From the IMG/VR virus record IMGVR_UViG_3300050821_005220, positions 1 to 20,154 of that record: a DNA stretch of 20,154 nucleotides, one strand, 5' to 3'. Source of the DNA: a virus. Of this stretch, positions 19,984-20,154 are shown piece after piece; positions within the stretch are counted from its first letter, which is position 1; every line of letters starts with the position of its first letter. The notes below the pieces were generated by a model that made no database searches, was not told the DNA's origin, and saw only the letters and a program-made list of their open reading frames with translations. A program made the translations under genes and the position numbers.

Positions 19984-20154
19984 AATGAACTCAAATACTT
20001 TTGAAGGCAACCTAACCGCAAAGCCAGGCGAGGTTTACCAGTATGTAAAAGTTACCGGCTACATCTCCGCGCCCAGCGGCAAGATCGAGCGCGGAGCCTT
20101 CCCAAAACTGACCAGCAATGGTGGCTACATCTCCGCGCCCAGCATCGAGCGCGG
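19984..20154 (+). CDS. Repeat-containing protein, 3' end outside window
   Basis: ATG at 19984 with GAGG upstream; the frame is open to the window edge (57 codons). The unit GYISAPS..IERG occurs twice, 22 residues apart, with FPKLTSNG between. This resembles phage and metagenomic proteins built of short repeats (..FPKLTSVGG.L..), which fold as solenoids. At the DNA level the 21 bases at 20057-20077 recur exactly at 20123-20143, and the window ends as the second copy ends. The function is unknown; only the first repeats are visible. Confidence 0.55.
20057..20154 (+). repeat. In-frame 66-base tandem repeat
   Basis: A 21-base block (20057-20077) and the following ATCGAGCGCGG (20084-20094) recur at 20123-20143 and 20144-20154, the second copy lacking six bases between the blocks. 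The identical DNA, not just protein, indicates recent duplication or recombination, or an assembly end within a repeat. Confidence 0.7.

Overview
The window is a stretch of late genes from a tailed bacteriophage of podovirus type. Every gene lies on the + strand. The genes are tightly packed, with many 1-4 base stop/start overlaps, and TAA, TAG and TGA are all used as ordinary stops, so the standard bacterial code fits. No host gene, tRNA, IS element or CRISPR array is visible. Sec-type signal peptides, an amidase endolysin and one possible outer-membrane protein suggest a diderm host. The fibre sequences have the repetitive style of uncultivated-phage fibres and of surface proteins from lineages such as Elusimicrobiota, but the host cannot be fixed from this window.

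Layout. 1-1156: end of a scaffold-like coiled-coil protein and a small zinc-ribbon protein. 1160-3665: a strong promoter, a capsid-associated protein, the HK97-fold major capsid protein and a small capsid-adjacent protein. 3688-11940: six consecutive genes that each begin with a Sec signal peptide: two small unknown proteins, a tail fibre, a GH123/DUF4091-like glycan hydrolase, a head-tail adaptor-like protein and a beta-propeller tail-nozzle-like protein. 11949-15954: an extended -10 promoter and three probable DNA-ejection (internal virion) proteins. 15951-18594: a 29-residue acidic peptide, a PurD-like ATP-grasp enzyme, a second exported fibre-like protein and a small exported protein with an outer-membrane-like C-terminus. 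18604-19866: lysis region with a holin-like tail-anchored protein, an Amidase_2 endolysin and small proteins. 19881-20154: promoter, terminator and the start of a repeat protein that runs off the window.

The main observation is a two-compartment pattern in the virion genes. The scaffold-like, capsid and ejection proteins have no signal peptide and only two cysteines among roughly 2,300 residues. The eight signal-peptide proteins have 50 cysteines in roughly 2,980 mature residues, and each has an even number. The two features are independent and agree: the adaptor, nozzle, fibres and glycosidase appear to be made for an oxidising compartment outside the cytoplasm. Phage tails are normally assembled in the cytoplasm, so this suggests an unusual assembly route, with tail parts exported and joined to DNA-filled heads at or after membrane breach. 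That route is an inference.

Other notable items are a three-copy leader element (core CCTAGAATCCCARCAAAGC) in front of the capsid-associated, major capsid and first ejection genes, and the PurD-like enzyme with changed substrate-site motifs next to the acidic peptide.
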